From positions 147,001-211,000 of the forward strand of contig NZ_CP004078.1 of NCBI RefSeq assembly GCF_000612505.1: a stretch of 64,000 nt of DNA. Direction: 5' to 3'. A model generated the notes under the pieces. The model saw only the letters and a list, made by a program, of their open reading frames with translations. It made no database searches and had not been told where the DNA came from. Within the stretch, counting starts at the first letter, position 1; every line of letters begins with the position of its first letter. Below, one piece after another: positions 8,698 to 18,446 of this stretch. The stretch comes from Paenibacillus sabinae T27. Its GTDB lineage: Bacteria > Bacillota > Bacilli > Paenibacillales > Paenibacillaceae. The position numbers and the translations under genes are program-made.

Positions 8698-8806
8698 TGT
8701 CAGGCGCCGGACTCTGGAAGTTCTAACAGAAGAACCGAGATGATGAGAGGCGTATAGCGGGTGGTCCCTTGGAGGGCGATCCGTTGATATATAAGGAGGA
8801 AGAGCA

Positions 8807-10114
8807 GTGAAGGTGCAATCCAGCAGAGATTTCAAGCTGCAGCGGGAAGTCGATTACGGAACTCCTGAGCAGAACAAGGCCGTTAAGCAAATTGTGGCCG
8901 ACATCAAACAGGAGGGCGATGCCGCCCTTTTCCGCTATACAGAAAAATTCGACGGAGCTCAGGTGGACAGCAGCAATATCCGGGTCACCGAGGAAGAGCT
9001 TAAGGCCGCTTACAACCATGTTGAAGACTCCTTTGTTGCGGCGATTCGGGCCGCAGCGGACAATATTCGCGCATTTCATGCCAGACAAAAGCGGAACTCC
9101 TGGATGGACCTGCAGCCCGACGGCACGATTCTCGGACAGATCATCCGGCCGCTGCAGCGCGTAGGCGTATACGTTCCCGGGGGCAAGGCATCCTATCCTT
9201 CATCCGTGCTGATGAACGTAATTCCCGCCCAGATCGCCGGCGTACCGGAGATCGTAATGGTGACGCCGCCGGCGACAGGCGGGAAGGAAGGGATCGACCC
9301 GTACATTCTCGTTGCCGCCGCGGAGGCGGGCGTGAATGAAATTTACCGTGTCGGCGGCGCTCAGGCGGTAGCCGCGCTGGCCTTCGGCACGGAATCGATC
9401 GCCCCGGTCGATAAAATCTGCGGACCGGGCAATATTTACGTCGCACTGGCAAAGCGCGAGGTGTACGGCGCCGTCGATATCGACAGCATCGCCGGTCCGA
9501 GCGAGATCGTCGTGCTGGCGGACGACACCGCCGAACCTGCCTATGTCGCCGCCGACCTCTTGTCGCAGGCCGAGCATGACGAGATGGCATCGGCCATCCT
9601 TGTGACGCCTTCGCAGCGACTGGCCGATGCGGTCGCCGCCGAAGTGGAGCGGCAGCTTCGGGAGCTTCCCCGCGAGGCCATCGCCCGGGCTTCCGTCGAC
9701 AATTACGGCGCCATTATCGTAGTGGAGAGCCTGGAAGAAGGGATTTCCGTCGTCAACCGGCTGGCGCCGGAGCATCTGGAAATCGTTGCACAGGACCCGA
9801 TGGCGCTGACCGGAGCGGTCCAGAACGCCGGAGCGATTTTCCTCGGGCCGTACAGCTCGGAGCCGGTGGGCGATTATTTTGCCGGACCGAATCACATTAT
9901 TCCGACGAATGGAACGGCGCGGTTCTCGTCGCCGGTGGACGTGGACGATTTTATCAAAAAATCGAGTCTGATCTATTACAGCAAGGAGGCGCTGCTGCGC
10001 GACGGAAGCACCATCATCGAGCTGGCGCGCCGCGAAGGGCTGGAGGCTCACGCCAGAGCCGTGGAAATCAGGCTGGAGAATGAAGCGAAGGGTGGAGTAG
10101 AGCGTGGAGAATAA
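8807..10114 (+). CDS. hisD: Histidinol dehydrogenase
   Basis: It catalyses the two NAD-dependent oxidations from L-histidinol to L-histidine, with zinc in the active site. It has 435 residues, the normal length. The signature [19 protein letters not shown] followed by [11 protein letters not shown] is complete, as are LLSQAEHDE (the zinc ligands Gln and His) and APEHLEI (catalytic His). The start is GTG at 8807, supported by AAGGAGG eight nucleotides upstream. The end overlaps hisB by 11 nt, suggesting translational coupling. It is the third gene of the operon. Confidence 0.96.
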   Translation: MKVQSSRDFKLQREVDYGTPEQNKAVKQIVADIKQEGDAALFRYTEKFDGAQVDSSNIRVTEEELKAAYNHVEDSFVAAIRAAADNIRAFHARQKRNSWMDLQPDGTILGQIIRPLQRVGVYVPGGKASYPSSVLMNVIPAQIAGVPEIVMVTPPATGGKEGIDPYILVAAAEAGVNEIYRVGGAQAVAALAFGTESIAPVDKICGPGNIYVALAKREVYGAVDIDSIAGPSEIVVLADDTAEPAYVAADLLSQAEHDEMASAILVTPSQRLADAVAAEVERQLRELPREAIARASVDNYGAIIVVESLEEGISVVNRLAPEHLEIVAQDPMALTGAVQNAGAIFLGPYSSEPVGDYFAGPNHIIPTNGTARFSSPVDVDDFIKKSSLIYYSKEALLRDGSTIIELARREGLEAHARAVEIRLENEAKGGVERGE

Positions 10115-10709
10115 CGGGCAGCAAATCAGGCAGGCGGGCCTTTCCCGCAAAACGAACGAGACGGACATCAAGCTGTCGCTGACAGTGGACGGAAGCGGTC
10201 AGGCGGAGCTTGAGACCGATGTGCCTTTTCTGAACCATATGCTCGATTTGTTCACAAAGCACGGCCAATTCGATTTATCCGTTCAGGCGCGCGGCGATAT
10301 CGAGATTGACGATCATCATACGACGGAAGATATTGGCATCTGCCTTGGACAGGCGCTGCGCGAAGCGCTGGGAGACAAGAAGGGCATCAAGCGCTATGCG
10401 AGCGTTTTTGTACCGATGGACGAAGCGCTGGCGCAGGTCATCATCGACATCAGCAACCGACCGCATTTTGAATACCGGGCCGAATATCCTTCGCAGCAGG
10501 TAGGCAGCTTCTCCACGGAGATGGTTCATGAATTCTTGTGGAAATTCGCGCTGGAAGCGCGGTTGACGCTGCATGTCATCGTGCATTACGGTTTCAATAC
10601 GCATCATATGATCGAAGCGGTATTCAAGGCGCTCGGGCGTGCGCTGGACGAGGCGACGACGGTCGATCCCCGGGTGAAAGGCGTTCCATCCACGAAAGGG
10701 GTGCTGTAG
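10104..10709 (+). CDS. hisB: Imidazoleglycerol-phosphate dehydratase
   Basis: It dehydrates imidazole glycerol phosphate to imidazole acetol phosphate, using two manganese ions. The metal-binding motifs [16 protein letters not shown] and [15 protein letters not shown] are intact. It has 201 residues and is the monofunctional type; the N-terminal HAD histidinol-phosphatase domain of enterobacterial HisB is absent, and that activity is supplied by the PHP-type hisJ downstream. The GTG start at 10104 lies inside the end of hisD after GGTGGAG. Confidence 0.95.
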   Translation: MENNGQQIRQAGLSRKTNETDIKLSLTVDGSGQAELETDVPFLNHMLDLFTKHGQFDLSVQARGDIEIDDHHTTEDIGICLGQALREALGDKKGIKRYASVFVPMDEALAQVIIDISNRPHFEYRAEYPSQQVGSFSTEMVHEFLWKFALEARLTLHVIVHYGFNTHHMIEAVFKALGRALDEATTVDPRVKGVPSTKGVL

Positions 10710-10712
10710 CCC

Positions 10713-11330
10713 ATGACCGTTGCTATCGTCGATTACGGGATCGGCAACCTGCACAGCGTCAGCAAGGCGATTGAGCGCCTTGGGTATGAACCGCTTGTCA
10801 CCGGCGACCCGGGCGAAATTCTGGGTGCGGACCGGGTCATTCTGCCCGGTGTCGGTGCGTTCGGCGACGCGATGGATCATCTGCGGGAAAGCGGGCTGGA
10901 CGCGGTTGTCAAAGAGGTTGCCGCGAAGGGGCGGCAGCCGCTGCTCGGCATCTGCCTGGGCATGCAGCTCCTTTTTACCGAAAGCGAGGAGTACGGGAAC
11001 CACAAAGGGCTTGATCTTTTGCCGGGAACGGTGGTGCGCTTTGAGGCCAGAGAGGGTTTCAAGGTGCCGCATATGGGCTGGAACAAGCTGCAGTACCTTC
11101 AGCCGGAGAACCCGCTGCTTAAAGGGCTGGAAGAGGGCCATGTCTATTTCGTCCACTCCTACCATGCCCACGTGGAGCAGAAAAACGATCTGTTGGCCGT
11201 GACTGATTACGGGCACCCGGTTACAGCCATCGTTGGGCGGGGCAGCGTATTCGGCATGCAGTTTCACCCCGAGAAGAGCGGGGAGCTGGGAAGGAAGCTG
11301 CTTGAGCAGTTTTTGAAAATGGAAATCTAA
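10713..11330 (+). CDS. hisH: Imidazole glycerol phosphate synthase, glutaminase subunit
   Basis: It hydrolyses glutamine and channels ammonia to HisF. It is a class I glutamine amidotransferase of 205 residues: LPGVGAFGDAM near the start, the nucleophile elbow GICLGMQLLF with the catalytic cysteine, and GMQFHPEKSG with the His-Glu pair near the end. It starts 3 nt after hisB. Its partner hisF lies two genes downstream, separated by hisA, the usual order in Firmicutes. Confidence 0.95.
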   Translation: MTVAIVDYGIGNLHSVSKAIERLGYEPLVTGDPGEILGADRVILPGVGAFGDAMDHLRESGLDAVVKEVAAKGRQPLLGICLGMQLLFTESEEYGNHKGLDLLPGTVVRFEAREGFKVPHMGWNKLQYLQPENPLLKGLEEGHVYFVHSYHAHVEQKNDLLAVTDYGHPVTAIVGRGSVFGMQFHPEKSGELGRKLLEQFLKMEI

Positions 11331-11463
11331 TGAGCGTTGGCTCATGAAGTATACTAAATTGAGCATCGTAGGCATCCGGGGCAGGGGTCAAAGAGCCTTG
11401 GCGAGCGCCGAGTTGCCGGGTTAAAGTAAAGATTTTAGCAAGGAGAAAGCGGGGAACGGCAAA

Positions 11464-12195
11464 ATGTCTTCTTTTATCGTGTATCCGGCGATTGATATCC
11501 GGAACGGAAAATGCGTCAGGCTGCTGCAGGGCGATTATAATCAGGAAACGGTTTACGGCGACAGCCCACTGGATATGGCCAAATCATGGGAAGCGCAGGG
11601 CGGAGAGTTCATCCATCTGGTTGATCTCGACGGCGCAAAGGCCGGGCATCCGGTTAATGTCGACATTATCGGATCGATCGCCGCGGGCGTGAACGTGCCG
11701 GTTCAGGTCGGCGGAGGGCTGCGCACTCTGGAGGATGTGGAGAAGCTGTTGTCGCTCGGCGTCAGCCGGGTCATCATCGGCACCGCAGCCATCAATGACC
11801 GGGAATTTACCGAAACCGTATTGGCCAAATACGGCGATAAAGTCGCGATCGGCATCGACGCGCGGAATGGCTATGTCGCCACGCACGGCTGGCTCAACAC
11901 GTCCGAGGTGCTGGCTACCGATTTGGCGAAAGAGCTTGCGTCCAAGGGCGCGGAAACGTTTATCTACACGGATATTTCCCGCGACGGAATGATGCAGGGC
12001 CCGAACGTGGAGGGCATTCTCGCTATGGCGCAGGCCAGCGGCAAAACGGTCATCGCCTCCGGCGGAGTTACCGTTCAGGACGATCTGCTTCGCCTGAGCG
12101 CGCATAAGAACAGCGGTATCGGCGGCGCCATCGTCGGGAAGGCGCTGTACACAGGCAATATCAAGCTCGCCGAGGCTTTGGCGGCGTTGAAGTAG
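11464..12195 (+). CDS. hisA: ProFAR isomerase (phosphoribosylformimino-AICAR-P isomerase)
   Basis: It is a TIM-barrel Amadori isomerase converting ProFAR to PRFAR. The N-terminal catalytic region [18 protein letters not shown] and the second catalytic aspartate in [14 protein letters not shown] are present, as are two phosphate-binding glycine motifs (VGGGLR and ASGGVT). It has 243 residues. A 133-nt gap separates it from hisH, and AGGAGAAAG is placed before the ATG. It is homologous to the neighbouring hisF but lies in its usual order. Confidence 0.95.
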   Translation: MSSFIVYPAIDIRNGKCVRLLQGDYNQETVYGDSPLDMAKSWEAQGGEFIHLVDLDGAKAGHPVNVDIIGSIAAGVNVPVQVGGGLRTLEDVEKLLSLGVSRVIIGTAAINDREFTETVLAKYGDKVAIGIDARNGYVATHGWLNTSEVLATDLAKELASKGAETFIYTDISRDGMMQGPNVEGILAMAQASGKTVIASGGVTVQDDLLRLSAHKNSGIGGAIVGKALYTGNIKLAEALAALK

Positions 12196-12253
12196 CCTAA
12201 GGCCGCACCACAAAAATGAACGAAGGAGCGCTTTCGCCCCTGATTCCGTCAAA

Positions 12254-12310
12254 CTTCCGAACGCCCTCGAGGTCTCTGAAAGTTTCCCTAAGGGAAACTG
12301 GCTTCGGAAG
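12254..12310 (+). repeat. Long hairpin between hisA and hisF
   Basis: The outer arms are CTTCCGAA (12254-12261) and TTCGGAAG (12303-12310); the inner arms are AGTTTCCC (12281-12288) and GGGAAACT (12292-12299) with loop TAA. No T-run follows. It may stabilise or process the his mRNA, or be a REP-like element. Confidence 0.6.
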
Positions 12311-12362
12311 TATAAGCTTGGCTAAGGGGGATCGACAACGCTCTTACAAGGAGGATAAACCC

Positions 12363-13121
12363 ATGCTGGCCAAACGCATCATACCCTGTCTGGACGTCAA
12401 GGACGGGCGGGTGGTAAAAGGCGTAAATTTCGTAAACCTGCGCGATGCCGGCGATCCGGTGGAGCTGGCGGCGATTTACGACCGGGAAGGCGCGGATGAG
12501 CTGGTGTTCCTGGATATCTCCGCATCGGTGGAAGGCCGAGCGACGATGGTTGAGGTCGTGCGCCGGACGGCGGGCGAAATTTCCATCCCGTTCACCGTGG
12601 GAGGGGGAATATCGGCTCCCGAGCATATGAAGACGATTCTGCGGGCCGGAGCCGATAAAATCGGCATCAACACCGCGGCAGTCAACAACCCGCAGCTCAT
12701 TCTCGAAGGCGCGCGGCGGTTCGGTTCCCAGTGCATTGTAGTGGCGGTAGATGCCAAATACAATGAATCCTGGGGCGAGTGGGAAGTGTATACCCACGGC
12801 GGACGCAAGCCTTCCGGCATCAAGGCGCTGGAATGGGTGAAGCAGGCCGAGAAGCTGGGAGCCGGAGAGATTCTGCTTACCAGCATGGATGCCGACGGCA
12901 CCAAGGACGGCTTTGATATCAAGCTCACATCGGCTGTAAGCGATCTGGTGGATATCCCGGTGATCGCGTCAGGCGGAGCGGGAAAGATTGAGCATTTTCA
13001 CGATGTGTTCACTGCTGGCAAGGCGGATGCCGGGCTTGCGGCGACCATTTTTCACTATAAAGAAATTGCGATCGGCGATTTGAAGGCCGACTTAAAACAA
13101 AAGGGTGTGGAAATCCGATGA
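12363..13121 (+). CDS. hisF: Imidazole glycerol phosphate synthase, cyclase subunit
   Basis: It combines PRFAR and ammonia from HisH to yield imidazole glycerol phosphate and AICAR. It is a 252-residue TIM barrel with [20 protein letters not shown] at the N-terminus (catalytic Asp11) and [15 protein letters not shown] carrying the second catalytic aspartate. The ATG at 12363 is right after AAGGAGGATAAACCC; the frame is open further upstream across the hairpin but nothing there looks coding. Its stop overlaps the start of hisI (ATGA). Confidence 0.96.
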   Translation: MLAKRIIPCLDVKDGRVVKGVNFVNLRDAGDPVELAAIYDREGADELVFLDISASVEGRATMVEVVRRTAGEISIPFTVGGGISAPEHMKTILRAGADKIGINTAAVNNPQLILEGARRFGSQCIVVAVDAKYNESWGEWEVYTHGGRKPSGIKALEWVKQAEKLGAGEILLTSMDADGTKDGFDIKLTSAVSDLVDIPVIASGGAGKIEHFHDVFTAGKADAGLAATIFHYKEIAIGDLKADLKQKGVEIR

Positions 13122-13837
13122 GCGGACAGCAAAACAATACGACGCTTGAACAACAGGAAATTTTAGACGGCATTCGCTGGAACGAGGCCGGTCTTCTGCC
13201 GGCCATCGTGCAGGATGACAAGACATTGGAAGTGCTCATGTTCGCCTATATGAACCCGGAATCGCTGAAGCTGTCGCTGGAGAGCGGACAGACGTGGTTC
13301 TGGAGCCGTTCACGGGGAGAGCTGTGGCATAAAGGCGGGACTTCGGGCAACACGCAGGCGATTACTTCGATTCACTACGACTGCGACAGCGATACATTGC
13401 TCGTGAAGGTCAAACCGGAGGGACCGGCCTGCCATACGGGCGAAGTTTCGTGCTTTTACCGCGAGCTGCCGCTTGGCAGCAAAGCTGTGGACAACAAACC
13501 GGCGGAAGAGGTACATAGCGCTGAAAAAACGGCCGGAGAGCGCTTTGAAGTGCTGGCCGAGCTGGAGCGGATTATCGCCGAGAGAGAGGCGGAGCGTCCG
13601 GAAGGGGCCTATACCACGTATTTGTTCGACAAAGGCGTGGACAAGATTCTGAAAAAAGTCGGCGAAGAAACGGCCGAAACGATCATCGCCGCCAAGAACA
13701 AGGACAACGCCGAGCTTCGGCTTGAAGTCAGCGATCTGATTTATCACCTGCTCGTCCTGCTGCAGGAGCGCAAGCTCCCGCTTGACGACATTATGGCCGA
13801 GCTTAGCGCGCGCCACGAGCGGCCCCGCCGCGATTAG
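13118..13837 (+). CDS. hisIE: Bifunctional phosphoribosyl-AMP cyclohydrolase / phosphoribosyl-ATP pyrophosphatase
   Basis: This is a two-domain protein of 239 residues doing steps 2 and 3 of histidine synthesis. The N-terminal HisI domain has [20 protein letters not shown] and the zinc/magnesium motif [11 protein letters not shown] with GPACHTG. The C-terminal HisE domain (about residues 145-235) is of the MazG-like all-helical type, with [16 protein letters not shown] and the following [13 protein letters not shown]. Start and hisF stop overlap by 4 nt (ATGA), so translation is coupled. Confidence 0.95.
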   Translation: MSGQQNNTTLEQQEILDGIRWNEAGLLPAIVQDDKTLEVLMFAYMNPESLKLSLESGQTWFWSRSRGELWHKGGTSGNTQAITSIHYDCDSDTLLVKVKPEGPACHTGEVSCFYRELPLGSKAVDNKPAEEVHSAEKTAGERFEVLAELERIIAEREAERPEGAYTTYLFDKGVDKILKKVGEETAETIIAAKNKDNAELRLEVSDLIYHLLVLLQERKLPLDDIMAELSARHERPRRD

Positions 13838-13861
13838 AACCATCAAGAGGAGGAGCTTCCT

Positions 13862-14689
13862 ATGCAGATCGATTACCACACCCATCACGAGCGTTGCGGT
13901 CATGCCGTAGGCAAGCTCGAAGACTATGTTCGCCGGGGCATCAAGTTGGGTCTGGACCAGCTTGGGCTTTCGGATCATCTGCCGCTGATTCATGTCGATC
14001 CGGATCAGTATTATCCCGAAATGGCAATGCCGCTAGAGGAGCTTCCACGCTATGTGGAGGAGTGCCTGAACCTGAAGGAGCGCTACCGCGGGACGATTGA
14101 TATCCGAGTCGGGCTTGAAGCCGATTATATCGAAGGCTATGAGGAGCAGATCCGCGAGCTGCTGTCGCCCTACCCGTGGGATTACCTGATCGGCTCGGTT
14201 CATTTTCTCGGCGAGTGGGATATTACCGATTACCGGCAGGTTCACGGCTGGGAAGGACAAGACCCCCTGGAGGTGTACCGGCGTTATTATCAAGCGATAA
14301 GCAAGGCGGCATCTTCGGGAATATACGATATAATAGGACATATGGACGTTATCAAAAGATTCGGCTACGGCCCGGATACAGCGGAAGGCCTGGCGGAAGT
14401 GAGAGTCTTGGAAAAAAGCGCATTACAGGCGATAGCGGACGCGGGAATTGCGATGGAACTGAATGCCTCCGGCTTGTTCAAGCCGTGCGCGGAGATGTTT
14501 CCGGCTCCGCATGTGCTGGCCCAGGCGCTCGAACTCGGCATCCCGTTGACGCTCGGCTCGGACGCCCATGATCCGGCCAAGCTGGGCGAAGGGCTTGCGG
14601 ATGCGCGCAAGCTGCTCTGGGACACGGGATTCCGTGAGCTCGCCGGGTTTAAAGGGCGCCGCCGCGAGACCGTTTCTTTTGAAGGCTAA
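13862..14689 (+). CDS. hisJ: Histidinol-phosphatase, PHP family
   Basis: It removes phosphate from L-histidinol phosphate, the step before HisD. It is a 275-residue PHP-fold metalloenzyme. The first metal motif is DYHTHHERCGHA at residues 4-15, followed by GLSDHLPL, later GSVHFLG, IIGHMDVIKRFG and GSDAHDPAKLG. These are the ordered metal-binding motifs of the family. AAGAGGAGG precedes the ATG. It supplies the phosphatase that the monofunctional HisB here lacks. Only hisC, the aminotransferase, is missing from this cluster. Confidence 0.92.
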   Translation: MQIDYHTHHERCGHAVGKLEDYVRRGIKLGLDQLGLSDHLPLIHVDPDQYYPEMAMPLEELPRYVEECLNLKERYRGTIDIRVGLEADYIEGYEEQIRELLSPYPWDYLIGSVHFLGEWDITDYRQVHGWEGQDPLEVYRRYYQAISKAASSGIYDIIGHMDVIKRFGYGPDTAEGLAEVRVLEKSALQAIADAGIAMELNASGLFKPCAEMFPAPHVLAQALELGIPLTLGSDAHDPAKLGEGLADARKLLWDTGFRELAGFKGRRRETVSFEG

Positions 14690-14712
14690 TCATCTATTCG
14701 AGGAGGGGCGTT

Positions 14713-15666
14713 ATGCAGCAGCACCATTCATTGCGTATTTTTTCCGGCTCGTCCAACCCGAAGCTGGCCGCTAATATTGCCGCGCGGCTTGGTGTGGAGC
14801 TGGGGAAGATCAAGCTGACCCGCTTCAAGAGCGGCGAGATTTATGTGCATTATGAAGAGAGCATCCGGAATTCCGACGTTTTTTTGGTGCAATCCCTCTC
14901 CCATCCCATCAATGAGCTGTTCGTCGAGCTGCTGGTGATGATTGACGCCGCCAAGCGGGCATCGGCACGTACGGTCAACATTATCGTGCCGTACTACGGC
15001 TATGCCCGTCAGGAGCGCAAATCCGCGCCGAGAGAGCCGATTTCCGCCAAAATGGTTGCCGACGTGCTGACGACGGCCGGCGCTACGCGCGTCCTGACCC
15101 TCGACCTGCATGCGGCGGCGATTCAGGGCTTCTTCAACATTCCGGTGGACCATCTGACCGCACTTGACCTGATCAGCGGATATTTGAAGACCAAGAATTT
15201 GTCCGATATCGTGGTTGTCTCGCCAGACGCCGGCCGTGCATCCATGGCCGAGAAGCTGGCAAGCCGGCTCGATTCGCCATTTGCCATTATGATCAAGAAG
15301 CGCCCGGCCCATAACGAATCGGTCATTACCCATGTCATCGGCGATGTAGAGGGACGGACGCCGGTCATCATTGAGGATCTGATCGATACGGGCACAACCA
15401 TTGTCAACGTTGTGGAGGGACTCAAGGAGAGAGGCGCGAAGAACAGCATTGTCTGCGCAACGCACGGGCTGTTCTCGGGCCCGGCGATCGTCCGGCTGGA
15501 GCATCCGGGGATTGATGAAGTGGTGGTAACCGATTCTATCGAACTGCCCACCGATTATCCGAGCCGGTTCACCGTTCTGTCGGTCGCTCCGATGCTGGCG
15601 AGAGCCGCGAGCATTATTATCGAGGGCGGTTCCATCGATAAGCTGATGGAGGACGCGGGGATTTAA
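14713..15666 (+). CDS. prs: Ribose-phosphate pyrophosphokinase, divergent copy
   Basis: It makes PRPP from ribose 5-phosphate and ATP, and PRPP is the substrate of HisG, which fits its place at the end of the his operon. It has 317 residues with family segments RFKSGEIYV, YYGYARQERK, LDLHAAAIQGFFNIPVDHL and the PRPP loop EDLIDTGTTI. Several normally conserved positions differ: the usual VSPDHGGV is VSPDAGRA, the flexible-loop KRRP is KKRP and IDTAGT is IDTGTT. It is therefore likely a paralogue dedicated to histidine synthesis, not the housekeeping Prs, which would sit beside glmU. GAGGAGG precedes the ATG. Confidence 0.85.
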   Translation: MQQHHSLRIFSGSSNPKLAANIAARLGVELGKIKLTRFKSGEIYVHYEESIRNSDVFLVQSLSHPINELFVELLVMIDAAKRASARTVNIIVPYYGYARQERKSAPREPISAKMVADVLTTAGATRVLTLDLHAAAIQGFFNIPVDHLTALDLISGYLKTKNLSDIVVVSPDAGRASMAEKLASRLDSPFAIMIKKRPAHNESVITHVIGDVEGRTPVIIEDLIDTGTTIVNVVEGLKERGAKNSIVCATHGLFSGPAIVRLEHPGIDEVVVTDSIELPTDYPSRFTVLSVAPMLARAASIIIEGGSIDKLMEDAGI

Positions 15667-15684
15667 TATCCCCCGTCTTTTTTT
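15652..15684 (+). terminator. Rho-independent terminator of the his-prs operon
   Basis: GACGCGGGGAT pairs with ATCCCCCGTC around TTTAAT and is followed by a run of seven T. The 5' arm overlaps the end of prs. Confidence 0.85.
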
Positions 15685-15762
15685 GTCTTTAAAGTGAAAG
15701 TCGCGGCATAGTGGCGTACGGTATTTCTCTCATTTTTTGTCTGCTCAGGCCCCCCGTTCAAC

Positions 15763-15793
15763 TTGAGCCCCCCCCTCTGTTTTATGTTATACT
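15763..15793 (+). promoter_or_regulatory. Probable promoter of the TPR-trxB unit
   Basis: TTGAGC (15763-15768) and TTATAC/TATACT (15787-15793) are separated by 18 or 19 nt. A leader of about 130 nt leads to the TPR gene. Confidence 0.45.
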
Positions 15794-15929
15794 GTGTGAA
15801 GACCAGCCTGGACGGAATTTGGAACCCGGCAAACGTGAGTTTGCAGAATTTCCCGGATTTAGGGTGCGTCCCAAGGTTTAATGTTTTTTGGAGAGGGTTA
15901 GGGAGCTTACAAGGAGGTGCCTTGCTTCC

Positions 15930-17306
15930 ATGATAGAAAAGACTTCAGAGCCGGACGGCCGGAAGGTGATTTCCGTCGCTCTGAACGCCAACTTTTTCTT
16001 TGAAAGAGCCGTGCGTTCGCTTGATCGCTTTCAATATGAGAAGGCTTTAAAAAATTTCCGCAAAGCGGTTGAATATGAACCGGAAAATCCGGTTAATCAT
16101 TGCAATATGGCGGGTATACTGTCGGAGATGGGGAATTACGAGGCGTCCAATGCCGTGCTGGCCCATGTTCTGGACAAAGTGGACCCGTCGATGACGGAGT
16201 GCCATTTCTATATGGCTAACAACTTTGCCAATATGGAAAACTTTGAAGAAGCCGAACGCTCGCTGGTTACATATCTCGAAGAGGATGTTAACGGCGAGTT
16301 TCTTGCCGAATCGGAAGAACTGATGGAGCTGCTGCATTACGAGCTGGACCGTCCCGTTTCGCTCCACCGGATCCGCAGCAGGGAAGGGGCGGTCGAGCAC
16401 GACCGGGCCCGCAGCCTGCTGGAAGAAGGGAAGTTTCCCGAGGCGGTGCGCCTGCTGGAGGAGATTACCCAAGGGACGCCCGATTTCTTGGCGGCTCGCA
16501 ATAATTTGGCGCTGGCCTATTTTTATATGGGCCGGTTCGGGAAGGCGAAAGAGTGCATTGCGCAGGTGCTGGAGCAGGAGCCGGGAAACCTGCATGCGCT
16601 CTGCAATATGGCCATCTTTCTGCAGTATGAAGGAGACCGGAATACGCTGGAGGGGCTGCTGCTCCGGCTTGAGGTTACCGTCCCGTTCCACCGGGAGCAT
16701 GTGTTCAAGCTTGCGACCACCATGGGGATTCTGGGCCGGCACAGAATCGCATACGGCCATTTCCGCCGTCTGCTGAGAGGCGGAGACATCGGCGGGGACG
16801 CCGGCCTCTACCACTACTGCGCAGCCGCGGCCTGCAACAGCGGGCTGCGGAAGGAGGCCGAGCGCTGCTGGCTGCAGGCATCGAAGCTCGATCCGGCGTC
16901 GGTGGTGCCCCGATTCTTCCTGAACCTGCTGCAGCAATCCGCGGCGGAAGGGCTGGATATGCCGCCCGTCAGCTATAACTACCAGCTTCCCTTTCAGGAG
17001 CAGCTCAAGCAGTGGAAGGCCAACAAAGGCAGCTTTGCCGAGCAGGTGCGGGCGAATCCGCTACTGCGGTCTTCCTTCTTCTGGGCGCTTCGCTACGGAG
17101 ACGACAGCCTGAAGCAGCAGGTGACGGAGGCGCTCGGCTGGCTCGGCGACGAGGAGCTGGTTCAGGCGCTCAAGGAACTGCTGAACGAGCAAGCGCAGGG
17201 CGGCAGGCTGGAGGAAGCCGGCTTGCCCCGGCTGCACAAGCTGATCGGCGGAGAGCCGGAGAAGGATCTGCGCCCGGAAAGCAAGGAGCGGCTTCCGCGC
17301 GGCTAA
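15930..17306 (+). CDS. Tetratricopeptide repeat protein
   Basis: This 458-residue protein is built from TPR units, helical pairs used for protein-protein contacts. Typical repeats are visible, for example RFQYEKALKNFRKAVEYEPENP at about residues 32-53 and GRFGKAKECIAQVLEQEPGN at about 205-225. No signal peptide or membrane helix is seen, so it is probably cytoplasmic. The ATG at 15930 follows AAGGAGGTG at a normal distance; the frame is open 14 codons upstream without a ribosome site. A gene of this type between prs/hisJ and trxB is familiar in Paenibacillus and Bacillus (YvcD-like), but its job is not known. Confidence 0.8.
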   Translation: MIEKTSEPDGRKVISVALNANFFFERAVRSLDRFQYEKALKNFRKAVEYEPENPVNHCNMAGILSEMGNYEASNAVLAHVLDKVDPSMTECHFYMANNFANMENFEEAERSLVTYLEEDVNGEFLAESEELMELLHYELDRPVSLHRIRSREGAVEHDRARSLLEEGKFPEAVRLLEEITQGTPDFLAARNNLALAYFYMGRFGKAKECIAQVLEQEPGNLHALCNMAIFLQYEGDRNTLEGLLLRLEVTVPFHREHVFKLATTMGILGRHRIAYGHFRRLLRGGDIGGDAGLYHYCAAAACNSGLRKEAERCWLQASKLDPASVVPRFFLNLLQQSAAEGLDMPPVSYNYQLPFQEQLKQWKANKGSFAEQVRANPLLRSSFFWALRYGDDSLKQQVTEALGWLGDEELVQALKELLNEQAQGGRLEEAGLPRLHKLIGGEPEKDLRPESKERLPRG

Positions 17307-17401
17307 AGTCATGAAGAAACGTAGCATAACATAATAAAGATAACGATCTTGGCATCCCAGCCAAAGTTATACTAATCCGTTTTGCGAGGAGGTCACTTGA
17401 G

Positions 17402-18355
<954 letters not shown>

Positions 18356-18385
18356 GCGACCAGGGTGCTTTCATCCTGGCATACA

Positions 18386-18421
18386 ACAGGCTTCCCTATC
18401 CAACGGGAAGCCTGTTTTTTT
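18386..18421. terminator. Terminator after trxB
   Basis: ACAGGCTTCCC and GGGAAGCCTGT form an 11-bp stem with an 8-nt loop, followed by at least six T. It lies between convergent genes. Confidence 0.85.
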
Positions 18422-18446
18422 GCCGGACACTCATCGTACCCATAGC

